Origin: Burkholderia cepacia | GTDB taxonomy: Bacteria; Pseudomonadota; Gammaproteobacteria; Burkholderiales; Burkholderiaceae | Direction: 5' to 3' | NCBI RefSeq assembly: GCF_029962485.1 | Contig: NZ_CP073637.1 | Coordinates: 3,410,001 to 3,474,000 of the forward strand | Length of the DNA stretch: 64,000 nt | Shown: positions 36,326 to 45,341 of the stretch, piece after piece | Layout of the letters: every line of letters starts with the position of its first letter | How positions within the stretch are numbered: the stretch's first letter is position 1 | Program-made: the position numbers and the translations under genes | The notes under the pieces: generated by a model | The model's input: only the letters and a program-made list of their open reading frames with translations | The model's database searches: none | Told to the model about the DNA's origin: nothing

Positions 36326-36511
36326 ATGACGACCTACTTCACGATCGGCGACTTCATCCTGTTGATTCCGATGGCGCTGGCCGGAGCGCTATTTCTCGGC
36401 GCGGTACCGTGCGCAACCGAATTCCGTCACAACCTGCTACGCGTGCTCGGCGTCATCCTCGGCGTCGGCGTCGCGGTATTGCTCGTTGAAGGGCTGCCCG
36501 CGCTGATCTAG
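36326..36511 (+). CDS. Small membrane protein of unknown function (61 aa)
   Basis: The 61-residue product has two hydrophobic helices, at about residues 8-27 (DFILLIPMALAGALFLGAV) and 38-56 (LLRVLGVILGVGVAVLLVEG), joined by a short polar loop. GGAG lies 10 nt before the ATG. It is a single gene between the DMT exporter and the aldo/keto reductase. No family is recognised; the clean hydrophobic pattern and ribosome binding site support a real gene. Confidence 0.7.
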   Translation: MTTYFTIGDFILLIPMALAGALFLGAVPCATEFRHNLLRVLGVILGVGVAVLLVEGLPALI

Positions 36512-36622
36512 CGCGACTGTCGGCGTATCACGCGCATCGCTGCGGTGCAGCGATGCGATGTGCTGCCCGCAAGCCCGCGATACGGCACGCGATATTGTTT
36601 CGCATGCCGTATCGACTCCCGG

Positions 36623-37666
36623 TCAGATCGCCTGATCGGTGGAGGGTTTTTCCCACAGATTGATGCCGCCTTCGGTCGCGTAACGATCGATCTCCGCGAG
36701 TTCCTCCGCCGAGAATTCGAGGTTCTTCAACGCGCCGACGTTTTCGCGTACCTGCTCCGCACGGCTCGCGCCGATCAGCGCGGACGTCACGCGGCCATTG
36801 CGCAGCACCCACGCCAACGCCATCTGCGCGAGGCTCTGCCCGCGCCGTTCGGCGATCGCGTTGAGCTTGCGCACGTGCTCGAGGTTGTCCGCGCTCAGGT
36901 GATCCTGCTTCAGCGAGCCGCCGCCCGGCTTGTTCACGCGCGCATCGGCCGGCACGCCGTTCAGGTACTTCGACGTCAGCAGCCCCTGCGCGAGCGGCGT
37001 GAACGCGATGCTGCCCGCGCCGACGTCGTCGAGCGTGCCGAGCAGATCGCTCTCGATCCAGCGGTTCAGCATGTTGTACGACGGCTGGTGGATCAGCAGC
37101 GGCACGCGATACTGCGCGAGCAGCTCGGCCATCTCGCGCGTCTTCGCGGCCGAATACGACGAAATGCCGATATAGAGCGCCTTGCCCTGCTGCACGGCTG
37201 CTGCCAGCGCGCCCGCCGTTTCCTCCAGCGGCGTGTGCGCATCGAAGCGGTGCGAATAGAAGATGTCGACGTAGTCGAGCCCCATCCGCTGCAGGCTCTG
37301 GTCGAGGCTCGCGAGCACGTACTTGCGCGACCCGCCGCCGCTGCCGTACGGCCCCGGCCACATGTCCCAGCCGGCCTTCGTCGAGATCAGCAGCTCGTCG
37401 CGATACGGCCGGAAATCCTCCTTCAGCAGCCGGCCGAAGTTGGTCTCGGCGCTGCCGTACGGCGGCCCGTAGTTGTTCGCGAGATCGAAGTGGTTGATGC
37501 CGAGGTCGAACGCGGTGCGCAGGATCTCGCGCTGCGTCGAAATCGGCGTCGAGTCGCCGAAGTTGTGCCACAGGCCAAGCGACAGGGCGGGCAGTTTGAG
37601 CCCGGATTTGCCGCAGGTGCGGTATTGCATGCCGGCATAACGTTCGGAAGCTGCTTCGTAGGCCAT
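36623..37666 (-). CDS. Aldo/keto reductase, YghZ/GpR-like (L-glyceraldehyde 3-phosphate reductase type)
   Basis: The 347-residue NADPH-dependent (alpha/beta)8 reductase closely follows YghZ and the Kv-beta-like AKR14 group: YRTCGKSGLKLPALSLGLWHNFGD at the start, FDLANNYGPPYGSAETNFG with the catalytic Tyr, DELLISTKAGWDMWPGPYG, YVDIFYSHRFD, and GRVTSALIGASRAEQVRENV for cofactor binding. E. coli YghZ reduces L-glyceraldehyde 3-phosphate and detoxifies methylglyoxal. The start at 37666 (MAYEAASERYAG) fits the family; the upstream frame extension does not. It is a single gene. Confidence 0.9.
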   Translation of the reverse strand: MAYEAASERYAGMQYRTCGKSGLKLPALSLGLWHNFGDSTPISTQREILRTAFDLGINHFDLANNYGPPYGSAETNFGRLLKEDFRPYRDELLISTKAGWDMWPGPYGSGGGSRKYVLASLDQSLQRMGLDYVDIFYSHRFDAHTPLEETAGALAAAVQQGKALYIGISSYSAAKTREMAELLAQYRVPLLIHQPSYNMLNRWIESDLLGTLDDVGAGSIAFTPLAQGLLTSKYLNGVPADARVNKPGGGSLKQDHLSADNLEHVRKLNAIAERRGQSLAQMALAWVLRNGRVTSALIGASRAEQVRENVGALKNLEFSAEELAEIDRYATEGGINLWEKPSTDQAI

Positions 37667-37857
37667 GAGTCTGTTCCGTCTGGACATCGGGGAAGGGACG
37701 CGCTTGCCGCGCGCACGGCGCGGCGACGGCGAAGGAGTCATACGACGACTATGGTAACGAAAGCGGCCCGCGCGCGCACGGCGGGCAAGGCGATGGACGC
37801 GACCGCGGTCGTCGCCTACACTGCGGCGTCTCGAATCACCGTTTCAGCGAGGTTGGT

Positions 37858-38064
37858 ATGTCCCGAGTCATCTCGGTTGCACTGCTCGTCGGCGGCGTCG
37901 CGCTGCTGTACTTCGGCGGCCAGTCGTTCCATTCGATCAACGACAACGTGTCGCGCTTCTTTACCGGTTCACCCGCGACGAAGACGATCCTGCTGATCGT
38001 CGGCGGCGCCGTCGCATCGTTCGTCGGCCTGATCGGCCTCGCGATGCCGGGCGGCAAACGCTGA
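37858..38064 (+). CDS. DUF3185-family small membrane protein
   Basis: This 68-residue protein has two hydrophobic helices: residues 3-20 (RVISVALLVGGVALLYFG) and 43-63. The linker FHSINDNVSRFFTGSPATKTI is conserved in the DUF3185 family of small inner-membrane proteins, whose function is unknown. It is a single gene between two minus-strand genes and is closed by a bidirectional hairpin at 38124. GCGAGG precedes the ATG at a slightly long distance. Confidence 0.85.
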   Translation: MSRVISVALLVGGVALLYFGGQSFHSINDNVSRFFTGSPATKTILLIVGGAVASFVGLIGLAMPGGKR

Positions 38065-38123
38065 TCGCCTAGCCGCACGATGTACGCACGGCCCGCGTCA
38101 ACCAACCGGGCCGCGCCAAACGA

Positions 38124-38149
38124 AACGGGCGGCCAGGCCGCCCGTTGCT
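38124..38149. terminator. Hairpin between the convergent DUF3185 and dioxygenase genes
   Basis: ACGGGCGGCC (38125-38134) and GGCCGCCCGT (38136-38145) form a perfect 10-bp GC stem with a minimal loop, between convergent genes. T-runs are poor on both sides, so it may act with Rho in both directions. Confidence 0.55.
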
Positions 38150-38214
38150 TCGTTCGCCGGCGATGCGCCGCATCGCCTTGGCATCGCGGCCTCACCGCGC
38201 TGCCCGATTCACGC

Positions 38215-38988
38215 CTAGAACTGCACTTCCTGCTTCGACGCCGAGCGCGTGCCGGGCACCGGCCGGTTGCTCGCGCCGTGATACGTGTACACGAGTGAGA
38301 ACTTCACCTGGTCGGAGCGGTTCTGCCCGGCCGAATGCAGCGTGTTGCTGTGGAAGAACACGACGTCGCCCGTCTGCAGCGACGGGCACGTGGCCGCGTC
38401 GATCATCTTGCGGTTCTCCGGCAGGTCGCCGCGGAAGAATTTCGCATCGTCGAACGCTTCCGGCCCGAATTCGGCCGTATGCGAACCCGGCACGAGCCAC
38501 AGTGCGCCGTTCTCGTTCGTTTCCGGCCCCAGCGCGAGCCACACCGACACCATGTCCGGGCGCGCGAACGACCAGTAGCGGAAATCGCGGTGCCAGCCCG
38601 TCAGGCTGCCGTACGCGGGATGCTTCGTCATCATGCAGTTGTGATGCGCGCGCGACAGCACGGGTTCTTCGCCGAAATACTCGCGCATCCAAGCGCCGAT
38701 TTCGGGCGCGATCGCGCGCTCGGCGAACGCCGGATCGCGCGAGTACGCATCGAGCAGCCGCCGCACCGTGTGCCCGCCCGGCGCATGCTTCGACTCGGGC
38801 GCGCCCGGGTAGCGCAGGTCGGCCTCGAATTCGATCGGCTCGGCGGCCTCACGCAACTGGCGCTCCGCGATCTGCCTGAGCGTCGCGCACTGCTGCTCGC
38901 CGACGAGGCCACGCGCGACGACGAAGCCGCGCTCGCGCAATTCCGCGACTTGCGCGCGGATCGATTCCGACTGCAATGGAGACGACAT
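38215..38988 (-). CDS. Phytanoyl-CoA dioxygenase (PhyH)-family Fe(II)/2-oxoglutarate oxygenase
   Basis: The 257-residue enzyme belongs to the non-heme iron PhyH family. The iron-binding HxD lies in TGWHRDFRYW, and the distal His and 2-oxoglutarate-binding Arg are in SNTLHSAGQNRSDQVKFS near the C-terminus; WLALGPETNENGALWLVPGSH is the conserved strand pair between. Family members hydroxylate acyl-CoA or secondary metabolites such as ectoine. No biosynthetic genes are adjacent, so the substrate is open. The start at 38988 (MSSPLQSESI) is supported by the reading frame, not by a strong ribosome binding site. Confidence 0.85.
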   Translation of the reverse strand: MSSPLQSESIRAQVAELRERGFVVARGLVGEQQCATLRQIAERQLREAAEPIEFEADLRYPGAPESKHAPGGHTVRRLLDAYSRDPAFAERAIAPEIGAWMREYFGEEPVLSRAHHNCMMTKHPAYGSLTGWHRDFRYWSFARPDMVSVWLALGPETNENGALWLVPGSHTAEFGPEAFDDAKFFRGDLPENRKMIDAATCPSLQTGDVVFFHSNTLHSAGQNRSDQVKFSLVYTYHGASNRPVPGTRSASKQEVQF

Positions 38989-39340
38989 GGGATGCCAGAC
39001 GTTTATTGTGTGAATGTGACGATTGTAAATCGGCGCCGGATGCCGCGAACAGCACCATTGTCGTACGCAGGGGCATGCCAATCGCTGATTTGATCCGGCG
39101 CAAGGGAACTGTTCGTCGCGGCACCTGCCTCACCGACAGGCGGTATGCGGCACACGCCTTGTGGCACAAGGGTTTATCGCGACTTTTGCCCGTCATGAAT
39201 CCCCTGTAGCCTGTCGCGGCCTGTCAATTCTGGCGGGCGCGGCGCGCAGCAAGTTTCGGTAAGATCCGTTGCGCCATCCGAGGCCGTTCATACCAGTGCG
39301 CTCCCAAGGGCGCCATCCATACAAGCGAAGCATCGTTCAC
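38989..39340. other. Gene-free interval between divergent genes
   Basis: These 352 nt lie between the dioxygenase gene (minus) and a small Arg-rich frame (plus). The sequence is lower in GC near 38990-39060. I see no gene and no clear palindrome; promoters for the flanking genes are expected here. Confidence 0.4.
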
Positions 39341-39682
39341 ATGCCATTCCGTCTGACTTCCCGTCTCAGCCGCGCTGCGAAGCGCGTCGTGCCGTCCGCT
39401 CCTGCCCGCTCGCTGCGCCATCACCGCGCCCGCACGCAGGCGCTGGCCGAGCGCGCGCCCGCACACAGCCGGCTGGACGGTATCCGTGCGTGGTTCCACG
39501 CATTTTTCTCGATGATGAGCGCGCAGGCGTTCGCACGCCGTGCCGGCCTGCGCTCGCTGCTGCAGAAGCCGTCGTCGCTGCGCGCGCTCGCGCTGCGCCG
39601 TGCGCTTGGGCCCCAGCGCCGCGTCAACCGCCCGCGCCGCCTCGCGGCCAGCAACGGCTGGTTCGGGTTCGGCACACGCTGA
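39341..39682 (+). CDS. Small Arg/Ala-rich hypothetical protein
   Basis: This 113-codon frame starts MPFRLTSRLSRAAKRVV and is very basic (many Arg, Ala and Leu, almost no acidic residues). It includes a helix-like segment SRLDGIRAWFHAFFSMMSAQAFARRAG and ends NGWFGFGTR. It ends 62 nt before a strong bidirectional terminator shared with metK, which supports transcription of the frame. There is no clear ribosome binding site. It could be a DNA- or RNA-binding small protein or a spurious frame; no family is recognised. Confidence 0.45.
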   Translation: MPFRLTSRLSRAAKRVVPSAPARSLRHHRARTQALAERAPAHSRLDGIRAWFHAFFSMMSAQAFARRAGLRSLLQKPSSLRALALRRALGPQRRVNRPRRLAASNGWFGFGTR

Positions 39683-39743
39683 ACGCGCGCCGGCGGGCAC
39701 GACCCGCGACGATCGCCGCCGTTACGCCGGCGATCGGAACCCA

Positions 39744-39775
39744 TAAAAAAACCCCGGCAAGCCGGGGTTTTTCTT
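39744..39775. terminator. Bidirectional Rho-independent terminator downstream of metK
   Basis: ACCCCGGC (39751-39758) pairs with GCCGGGGT (39761-39768). The stem is preceded by seven A (39744-39750 region) and followed by TTTTTCTTT, so it works in both directions: for metK on the minus strand and for the small plus-strand frame. Confidence 0.88.
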
Positions 39776-39791
39776 TGCGGGCGAACGACGC

Positions 39792-40979
39792 TTACGCGAC
39801 GCGTGCCGTCGGCTCGACGCCAGCCGCTTCGGCCAGTGCGAGCGCCTTGTCGGTCGCTTCCCACGAGAATTCCGGCTCTTCGCGGCCGAAGTGGCCGTAG
39901 GCAGCGGTCTTTTCGTAGATCGGACGCAGCAGGTCGAGCATCTTGATGATGCCCTTCGGACGCAGGTCGAAATGCTCGCGGACGAGCTTCGTGATCACCG
40001 CATCCGACACGCGGCCCGTGCCGAACGTGTTGACCATCACCGAGGTCGGCTCGGCGACGCCGATTGCGTACGACACCTGGATCAGCGCGCGCGACGCGAG
40101 GCCCGCGGCGACGATGTTCTTCGCGACGTAGCGGCCTGCATACGCAGCCGAACGGTCGACCTTTGACGGATCCTTGCCCGAGAACGCGCCGCCGCCGTGC
40201 GGTGCGGCACCGCCGTACGTGTCGACGATGATCTTGCGGCCGGTCAGGCCGCAATCGCCCTGCGGGCCGCCGATCACGAACCGGCCGGTCGGGTTCACGA
40301 GGAACTTGATGTCGCCCTTGATCAGGTCGGCCGGCAGCGTCGGCTTGATGATTTCCTCGATCACGGCTTCGCGCAGTGCCGGCAGTTCGATGTCCGGTGC
40401 GTGCTGCGTGGACAGCACGACGGTGTCGATCGAATCGGGCTTGCCGTCGACGTAGCGAACCGTCACCTGCGACTTCGCGTCCGGGCGCAGCCATTGCAGG
40501 CGGCCGTCGCGGCGCAGGCTGGCCTGGCGCTCGACGAGGCGGTGCGACAGGTAGATCGGCAGCGGCATCAGTTCCGGCGTTTCGTCGCACGCATAGCCGA
40601 ACATCAGGCCCTGGTCGCCCGCGCCTTGGTCGAGGTTGTCGTCGTGTGCACGATCGACGCCCTGCGCGATGTCCGGCGACTGCTTGTCGTACGCGACGAG
40701 CACCGCGCAACCCTTGTAGTCGATGCCGTATTCGGTGTTGTCGTAGCCGATGCGCTTGATGGTGTCGCGCGCGATCTGGATGTAATCGATGTTGGCCGTC
40801 GTGGTGATTTCACCGGCCAGAACGACGAGACCCGTGTTGCACAGCGTTTCAGCCGCAACGCGGGAATATTTGTCCTGCTCGAGGATGGCGTCGAGAATCG
40901 CGTCCGAGATTTGGTCCGCGACTTTGTCCGGATGGCCTTCGGAGACGGATTCGGACGTGAAGAGATAATCGTTTGCCAC
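39792..40979 (-). CDS. metK: S-adenosylmethionine synthetase
   Basis: MetK (395 residues) makes S-adenosylmethionine from methionine and ATP in the cytosol. Clear motifs are [25 protein letters not shown] at the start, [12 protein letters not shown] (ATP-binding hexapeptide region), [19 protein letters not shown] (the second signature, residues about 270-288) and [19 protein letters not shown]. The start is GTG at 40979, preceded by CAGGAG; translation from there gives the family-standard N-terminus and length. The leader is long and has a 9-bp hairpin. The gene is closed by a strong terminator. Confidence 0.97.
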   Translation of the reverse strand: MANDYLFTSESVSEGHPDKVADQISDAILDAILEQDKYSRVAAETLCNTGLVVLAGEITTTANIDYIQIARDTIKRIGYDNTEYGIDYKGCAVLVAYDKQSPDIAQGVDRAHDDNLDQGAGDQGLMFGYACDETPELMPLPIYLSHRLVERQASLRRDGRLQWLRPDAKSQVTVRYVDGKPDSIDTVVLSTQHAPDIELPALREAVIEEIIKPTLPADLIKGDIKFLVNPTGRFVIGGPQGDCGLTGRKIIVDTYGGAAPHGGGAFSGKDPSKVDRSAAYAGRYVAKNIVAAGLASRALIQVSYAIGVAEPTSVMVNTFGTGRVSDAVITKLVREHFDLRPKGIIKMLDLLRPIYEKTAAYGHFGREEPEFSWEATDKALALAEAAGVEPTARVA

Positions 40980-41165
40980 TTTTTCAGGCTCCTGTGTGGT
41001 TACGGGTGGTTTCACGTAGCCAGCTTCGTTGGGCCTGAAGCGGCGACGCTTTAGCGGATTACCAGGACCGGGCAGCGCGTGTCGCACCAGCCGGCTTCGC
41101 CCCGCAAGTTGTCAGTTAACTCGGCGAAGCCCGTATTATAGCGGCTTTCCTGAATTGTCACAGAG
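40980..41165 (-). promoter_or_regulatory. metK promoter and structured leader
   Basis: On the minus strand a perfect TATAAT (41135-41140) lies 15 nt after GTGACA, placing the transcript start near 41128 and giving a leader of about 149 nt. GGCTTCGCC and GGCGAAGCC (41093-41101 and 41123-41131) form a perfect 9-bp hairpin at the very 5' end of that RNA. A shorter GCTTC/GAAGC pair follows. No known SAM riboswitch class was recognised. Confidence 0.5.
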
Positions 41166-41244
41166 CGCCGCCCGTGCTGCATCTTCCGCTGTCTTACCAC
41201 CCTGTTCTCGACCTGCCGGCCAGCCGGTCCCATGGAGGTTTCGC

Positions 41245-42129
41245 ATGCTAGGTCGTCTAGGCACGAACCTCGCCATCGGCTTGCTGAAACTGCTCGCCCT
41301 GTTGCCGTACGGCCTGACCGCACGGTTCGGCGATGGTCTCGGCTGGCTGCTGTACCAGATCCCCAGCCGGCGAAAACGCATCGTACACACCAATCTGAAA
41401 CTCTGCTTCCCTGACTGGAGCGACGAGCGACGCGAGGAAGTGGCGGGGCAGCATTTCCGCCATGCGATCCGCAGCTACGTCGAGCGCAGCTACCAGTGGT
41501 TCGCGTCGGAGCAGGCCTACCGCAAGCTGTTTACGGTCGAAAGCGAAGTTGACCTCACCGATCCGGACATGCCGCCGACCCTGTTGCTCGGGTTCCATTT
41601 CGTCGGCATCGAGGCCGGCTCGATGGCGATCAATCTCGCACTCGATCGCACGTGCGGCTCGCTCTATACGCCGATGAAGAGCCCGGAAATCGAAGCCGCG
41701 GCCAAAGCCGGCCGCAGCCGCTTCGGCGCGGAACTCGCAAGCCGGGCCGACAGCGCGCGTACCGTGCTGCGCTGGCTGCGCGACCGCAAGCCGGTGATGC
41801 TCGGCGCCGACATGGACTACGGGCTGCGCAACTCGACGTTCGTGCCCTTCTTCGGCATACCCGCCTGCACGCTGACGGCTGTCGGCCGGTTCGCCAAGAC
41901 CGGCCACGCGCAGGTTCTGCCCTTTATCGGCGAAGTGCTGCCGAACTACAAGGGCTACCGGTTGAAGGTCTTCAAGCCGTGGGCCAACTACCCGACCGGC
42001 GATGACGATCTCGACGCGCGGCGGATGAACGAATTCCTCGAGGAACAGATCCCGCTGATGCCCGAGCAGTACTACTGGGTCCACAAGCGCTTCAAGACGC
42101 GCCCGCCCGGCGAGCCGAGCCTGTACTGA
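41245..42129 (+). CDS. lpxL: Lipid A biosynthesis acyltransferase (LpxL/HtrB family)
   Basis: This is a 294-residue inner-membrane enzyme that transfers a secondary acyl chain onto the Kdo2-lipid IVA precursor. An N-terminal membrane segment (LAIGLLKLLALLPYGL) precedes the catalytic domain. The HX4E catalytic dyad is in LLGFHFVGIEAGS (about residues 115-120 of the product), and SLYTPMKSPEIE and MLGADMDYGLRNSTFVPFFG are conserved LPLAT-family blocks. GGAGG sits 6 nt before the ATG. It is divergent from metK, an arrangement found in Burkholderia chromosomes. LpxL versus LpxM acyl position cannot be told from sequence. Confidence 0.9.
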   Translation: MLGRLGTNLAIGLLKLLALLPYGLTARFGDGLGWLLYQIPSRRKRIVHTNLKLCFPDWSDERREEVAGQHFRHAIRSYVERSYQWFASEQAYRKLFTVESEVDLTDPDMPPTLLLGFHFVGIEAGSMAINLALDRTCGSLYTPMKSPEIEAAAKAGRSRFGAELASRADSARTVLRWLRDRKPVMLGADMDYGLRNSTFVPFFGIPACTLTAVGRFAKTGHAQVLPFIGEVLPNYKGYRLKVFKPWANYPTGDDDLDARRMNEFLEEQIPLMPEQYYWVHKRFKTRPPGEPSLY

Positions 42130-42159
42130 CCCTGCCGGAAGACGTTCGCAGGCGCGCCG

Positions 42160-42462
42160 TCATGCGCGCGCCTGCGCTCGTGCCACCTTCGGCGCGCCCT
42201 TCGCGCGCGCCCGCCACAGATCGTGGGCCGACTGTTGCGCGAGCCACAGATCGGCCCGCCCCCCATTTTCCTCGCCGAGCCACGCTTCGAGGCGCAGCGC
42301 CATTTCCGGCGAGATGCCTGCATGGCCATGCAGGATCCGCGACAGGGCGGCACGCGTCACCCCCAGCTGCGACGCAGCCTCGGCGACGGTCAGGCCAAGC
42401 GCCGGCAGCACGTCGTCGCGCAGCGTTTCGCCCGGATGGGGCGGATTGAAGATGCGGGTCAT
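42160..42462 (-). CDS. HigA-family antitoxin-like transcriptional regulator (orphan)
   Basis: The 100-residue protein has an XRE helix-turn-helix of the HigA/VapI group: PPHPGETLRDDVLPALGLTVAEAASQLGVTRAALSRILHG, with the P-P-H-P-G-E start diagnostic of HigA, then AGISPEMALRLEAWLG. GAGGTG lies upstream of the ATG at 42462. HigA normally neutralises a HigB RelE-fold toxin encoded just upstream on the same strand; the roughly 236 nt to dapF contain no such frame. It may therefore be a solitary regulator or a remnant of a toxin-antitoxin pair. Confidence 0.88.
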   Translation of the reverse strand: MTRIFNPPHPGETLRDDVLPALGLTVAEAASQLGVTRAALSRILHGHAGISPEMALRLEAWLGEENGGRADLWLAQQSAHDLWRARAKGAPKVARAQARA

Positions 42463-42698
42463 CGCTTGAATCACCTCGCTGGCGGGTTACAGGGCGTATC
42501 GCGAAACAATACGCATCTGCGGGTAGCATCATCAATTGAGCGAGTACGAAAAGGCCCGGAACGCCCGCGCAGGACGCCCCTGTCGGCTGCATGTATCATT
42601 TGCGGTTGAGATCTGCACGACGAACGAAGCCGCCCGGCGTGGCCGCCGACCGTTCGCACCGTGCCGACCGCCTTGTTCGCCATGGAATTCCGGACCCA

Positions 42699-43568
42699 GT
42701 GAAACTCTCGTTCACCAAGATGCACGGCGCGGGCAACGACTTCGTCGTGCTCGACGGCTACTCGCGCGCGTTGCCGCCGCTTACCGAAGCGCAGGTACGC
42801 GCACTCGCCAACCGCCACTTCGGCATCGGCGCCGACCAGTTGCTGCTCGTCGAGAAACCGACTGTCGACGGTGCGGATTTCAAGTACCGGATCTTCAATT
42901 GCGACGGCGGCGAAGTCGAACACTGCGGCAACGGCGCGCGCTGCTTCGTGAAGTTCGTCAGCGACCGCGGCCTGACCGACAAGCGCAGCGTGCGCGTGCA
43001 GGTCATGAAGGGTCTGATCACGCTGACGCTGCAGGACAACGGCGAAGTCGTCGTCGACATGGGTGCGCCCGTGTTCGCGCCGGCGCAGGTGCCGTTCGAC
43101 GCAGCGGGCCTCGACGGCCGCCACGAAGGCCGCGATACGCTGTGGCCGCTCGACGTCGGTGGCGCAACGCGCTGGATCTCGACGGTGTCGATGGGCAATC
43201 CGCACGCGGTGCAGGTCGTCGACGATGTCGAGGCGTATCCGGTACTCGAAGAAGGCCCGCTGATCGAACGCCATGCGCGCTTCCCGCAGCGCGTGAACGC
43301 CGGCTTCATGCAGATCGTGTCGCGCAACGAAGTGAAGCTGCGCGTGTACGAACGCGGCGCGGGCGAGACGCTCGCGTGCGGCACCGGCGCGTGCGCGGCG
43401 GTCGCGGCCGGCATCCGGCGCGGCCTGCTCGATTCGCCCGTGACCGTGCACACGCACGGCGGCACGCTGACGATCGGCTGGGACGGCACGCGCGATGAAG
43501 CCGCCGCGCTGATGATGGCCGGCCCTGCCGCGACCGTGTTCGAAGGCGAGATCGACCTGAACGCCTGA
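42699..43568 (+). CDS. dapF: Diaminopimelate epimerase
   Basis: DapF (289 residues) converts LL- to meso-diaminopimelate for lysine and peptidoglycan synthesis, without a cofactor. The two catalytic cysteines are in [18 protein letters not shown] (first signature) and [17 protein letters not shown] (second signature); [15 protein letters not shown] is the conserved N-terminus. The start is GTG at 42699, giving the normal family length. It is the first of a cluster with a DUF484 gene and xerC, an order also found in other proteobacteria. Confidence 0.96.
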   Translation: MKLSFTKMHGAGNDFVVLDGYSRALPPLTEAQVRALANRHFGIGADQLLLVEKPTVDGADFKYRIFNCDGGEVEHCGNGARCFVKFVSDRGLTDKRSVRVQVMKGLITLTLQDNGEVVVDMGAPVFAPAQVPFDAAGLDGRHEGRDTLWPLDVGGATRWISTVSMGNPHAVQVVDDVEAYPVLEEGPLIERHARFPQRVNAGFMQIVSRNEVKLRVYERGAGETLACGTGACAAVAAGIRRGLLDSPVTVHTHGGTLTIGWDGTRDEAAALMMAGPAATVFEGEIDLNA

Positions 43569-43605
43569 CCCTGCAACGTCCTTGATAACTGAACGCTCCA
43601 GCCAC

Positions 43606-44331
43606 ATGAACGATCGCGAAGTCGCCGACTACCTGCTCGCCAATCCCGAATTCTTCGCGCAGCACGCCGAACTGCTCGCGACGATCCGTCTCGCGAACCC
43701 GCACGGCAAGGCCGCGATCTCGCTGCAGGAGCGGCAGATGGAGATGCTGCGCGACAAGAACAAGCATCTCGAGCGCCGGCTCGCCGAACTCGTGCGCTAC
43801 GGCCACGAGAACGACAGCCTGTCCGCGAAGTTCAGCCGCTGGACCGCGCGCGTGATCGCGGAGCGCGATCCGTACGCGCTGCCGCGCACGATCGCCGACG
43901 GCATCGCCGACGTGTTCGACGTGCCGCAAACGGCGCTGCGCGTGTGGGACGTCGCCGACACCTACGCGCAAGCCGACTTCGCCCGCCAGGTCGGCGAGGA
44001 AGTGCGCCTCTTCACGAACGGGCTGTCGACGCCGTACTGCGGCGCGAACACGGGCTTCGAAGCCGCGCAATGGCTCGCGCCCGCGGTCGCCGCACCGGCC
44101 GCGAATGCGGCGGAAGGCGCCGAAGCCGCACCGGCCGGCGACGGCTCGGCCACGTCGGTCGCGCTGCTCGCGCTGCGCACGCCGCTCGCCGGCACCGATG
44201 TGCCCGCGTTCGGCCTGCTCGTGCTCGGCTCGCCCGATCCGCGCCGCTTCCACGACGGGATGGCCACCGACTTCCTCGCGCAGATCGCGACGCTCGCGAG
44301 CGCCGCGCTCACGCGCCTGCTGCCGCACTGA
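43606..44331 (+). CDS. DUF484 family protein
   Basis: The 241-residue protein follows the DUF484 pattern: REVADYLLANPEFFAQHAELLATIRLANPHG at the start, ISLQERQMEMLRDKNKHLERRLAELV as a coiled coil, then a GAF-like domain ending LLVLGSPDPRRFHDGMATDFLAQIATLASAAL. An Ala/Glu-rich insert lies near residues 165-185. Its gene lies between dapF and xerC, the usual place for this family, with xerC starting 13 nt later. The molecular role is unknown; the GAF fold suggests ligand or protein binding. Confidence 0.9.
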   Translation: MNDREVADYLLANPEFFAQHAELLATIRLANPHGKAAISLQERQMEMLRDKNKHLERRLAELVRYGHENDSLSAKFSRWTARVIAERDPYALPRTIADGIADVFDVPQTALRVWDVADTYAQADFARQVGEEVRLFTNGLSTPYCGANTGFEAAQWLAPAVAAPAANAAEGAEAAPAGDGSATSVALLALRTPLAGTDVPAFGLLVLGSPDPRRFHDGMATDFLAQIATLASAALTRLLPH

Positions 44332-44344
44332 TCCGCCGCCCGCG

Positions 44345-45265
44345 ATGACCGACGACCCGATCGCCGCCTACCTGTCGAACCTGAAACACGTCAGGCAGCT
44401 GTCGGAACATACGCTGCGCGCGTACACGCACGAACTCGACGAGCTGAAGAAGCTCGCGGCCGACCGGCCGCTCGACTCGCTGACGGCCGCCGACATGCGC
44501 GGCGCGGTCGCGCGCGCGCATGCGGGCGGGCTGTCCGCGCGGTCGATCTCGCACCGGCTGTCCGCGTGGCGCGCGTTCTACCGCTGGCTCGCGCAGCGCA
44601 TCGAGATGCCCGCGAACCCGGTGGCAGCAGTGCGCGCGCCGAAACGCCCGAAAACCCTGCCGAAGGCACTGTCGGTCGACGACGCGTCCGCGCTGATGGA
44701 CGCACCGCTCGCCGGTACGACCGAAGGCATTCGCGATCACGCGATCCTCGAGCTGTTCTATTCGTCGGGGCTGCGCCTCGCCGAGCTGATCGGGCTCGAC
44801 GTCATGTACACGCAGGCCGACGGCTACCGTTCGGCCGGCTGGCTCGATCTCGCCGAAGCCGAAGTCACCGTGCGCGGCAAGGGCAACAAGGAACGCAAGG
44901 TGCCGGTCGGCCGCAAGGCGATCGACGCGCTGAACGCATGGCTCGCGGTGCGCGGCGAATTCGTGAAGCACGATCCGCATCCGCTGTTCGTGTCCGTGCG
45001 CGGCAACCGGATGTCGCCGGGCGTCGTGCGCGAGCGCGTGAAGCGCGCGGCGCTCACCGCGGGCATCCCCGCCAACGTCCATCCGCACGTGCTGCGCCAC
45101 TCGTTCGCGACGCACGTGCTGCAGTCCAGCGGCGACCTGCGCGCGGTGCAGGAACTGCTCGGCCACGCGAGCGTGTCCGCAACGCAGGTCTATACGTCGC
45201 TCGACTTCCAGCACCTCGCGAAGATTTACGACAGCGCGCATCCGCGCGCGAAGAAGCGCGACTGA
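44345..45265 (+). CDS. xerC: Tyrosine recombinase XerC
   Basis: XerC (306 residues) acts with XerD at dif to resolve chromosome dimers. The N-terminal SAM-like domain covers about residues 1-95 (AAYLSNLKHVRQLSEHTLRAY). The catalytic set is complete: Arg in YSSGLRLAEL, Lys in GKGNKERKVP, His and Arg in HPHVLRHSFATH, His in LLGHASVSATQ and the nucleophile in QVYTSLD. It follows the DUF484 gene by 13 nt, the standard order with dapF. It is a cellular recombinase, not part of a mobile element here. Confidence 0.95.
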   Translation: MTDDPIAAYLSNLKHVRQLSEHTLRAYTHELDELKKLAADRPLDSLTAADMRGAVARAHAGGLSARSISHRLSAWRAFYRWLAQRIEMPANPVAAVRAPKRPKTLPKALSVDDASALMDAPLAGTTEGIRDHAILELFYSSGLRLAELIGLDVMYTQADGYRSAGWLDLAEAEVTVRGKGNKERKVPVGRKAIDALNAWLAVRGEFVKHDPHPLFVSVRGNRMSPGVVRERVKRAALTAGIPANVHPHVLRHSFATHVLQSSGDLRAVQELLGHASVSATQVYTSLDFQHLAKIYDSAHPRAKKRD

Positions 45266-45341
45266 CGCGCTTCCCGTGTTACCCGCCGCGCCCGGCGACC
45301 GATCGCGGTCGGCTTCCGGCGCAGCCCATTTCGATCTCATC

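Noticed and set aside
44345..45265. Tyrosine recombinase as evidence of a genomic island or integron
   Set aside because: Context (dapF, DUF484) and sequence identify it as the cellular XerC; no attachment site or cargo was seen.
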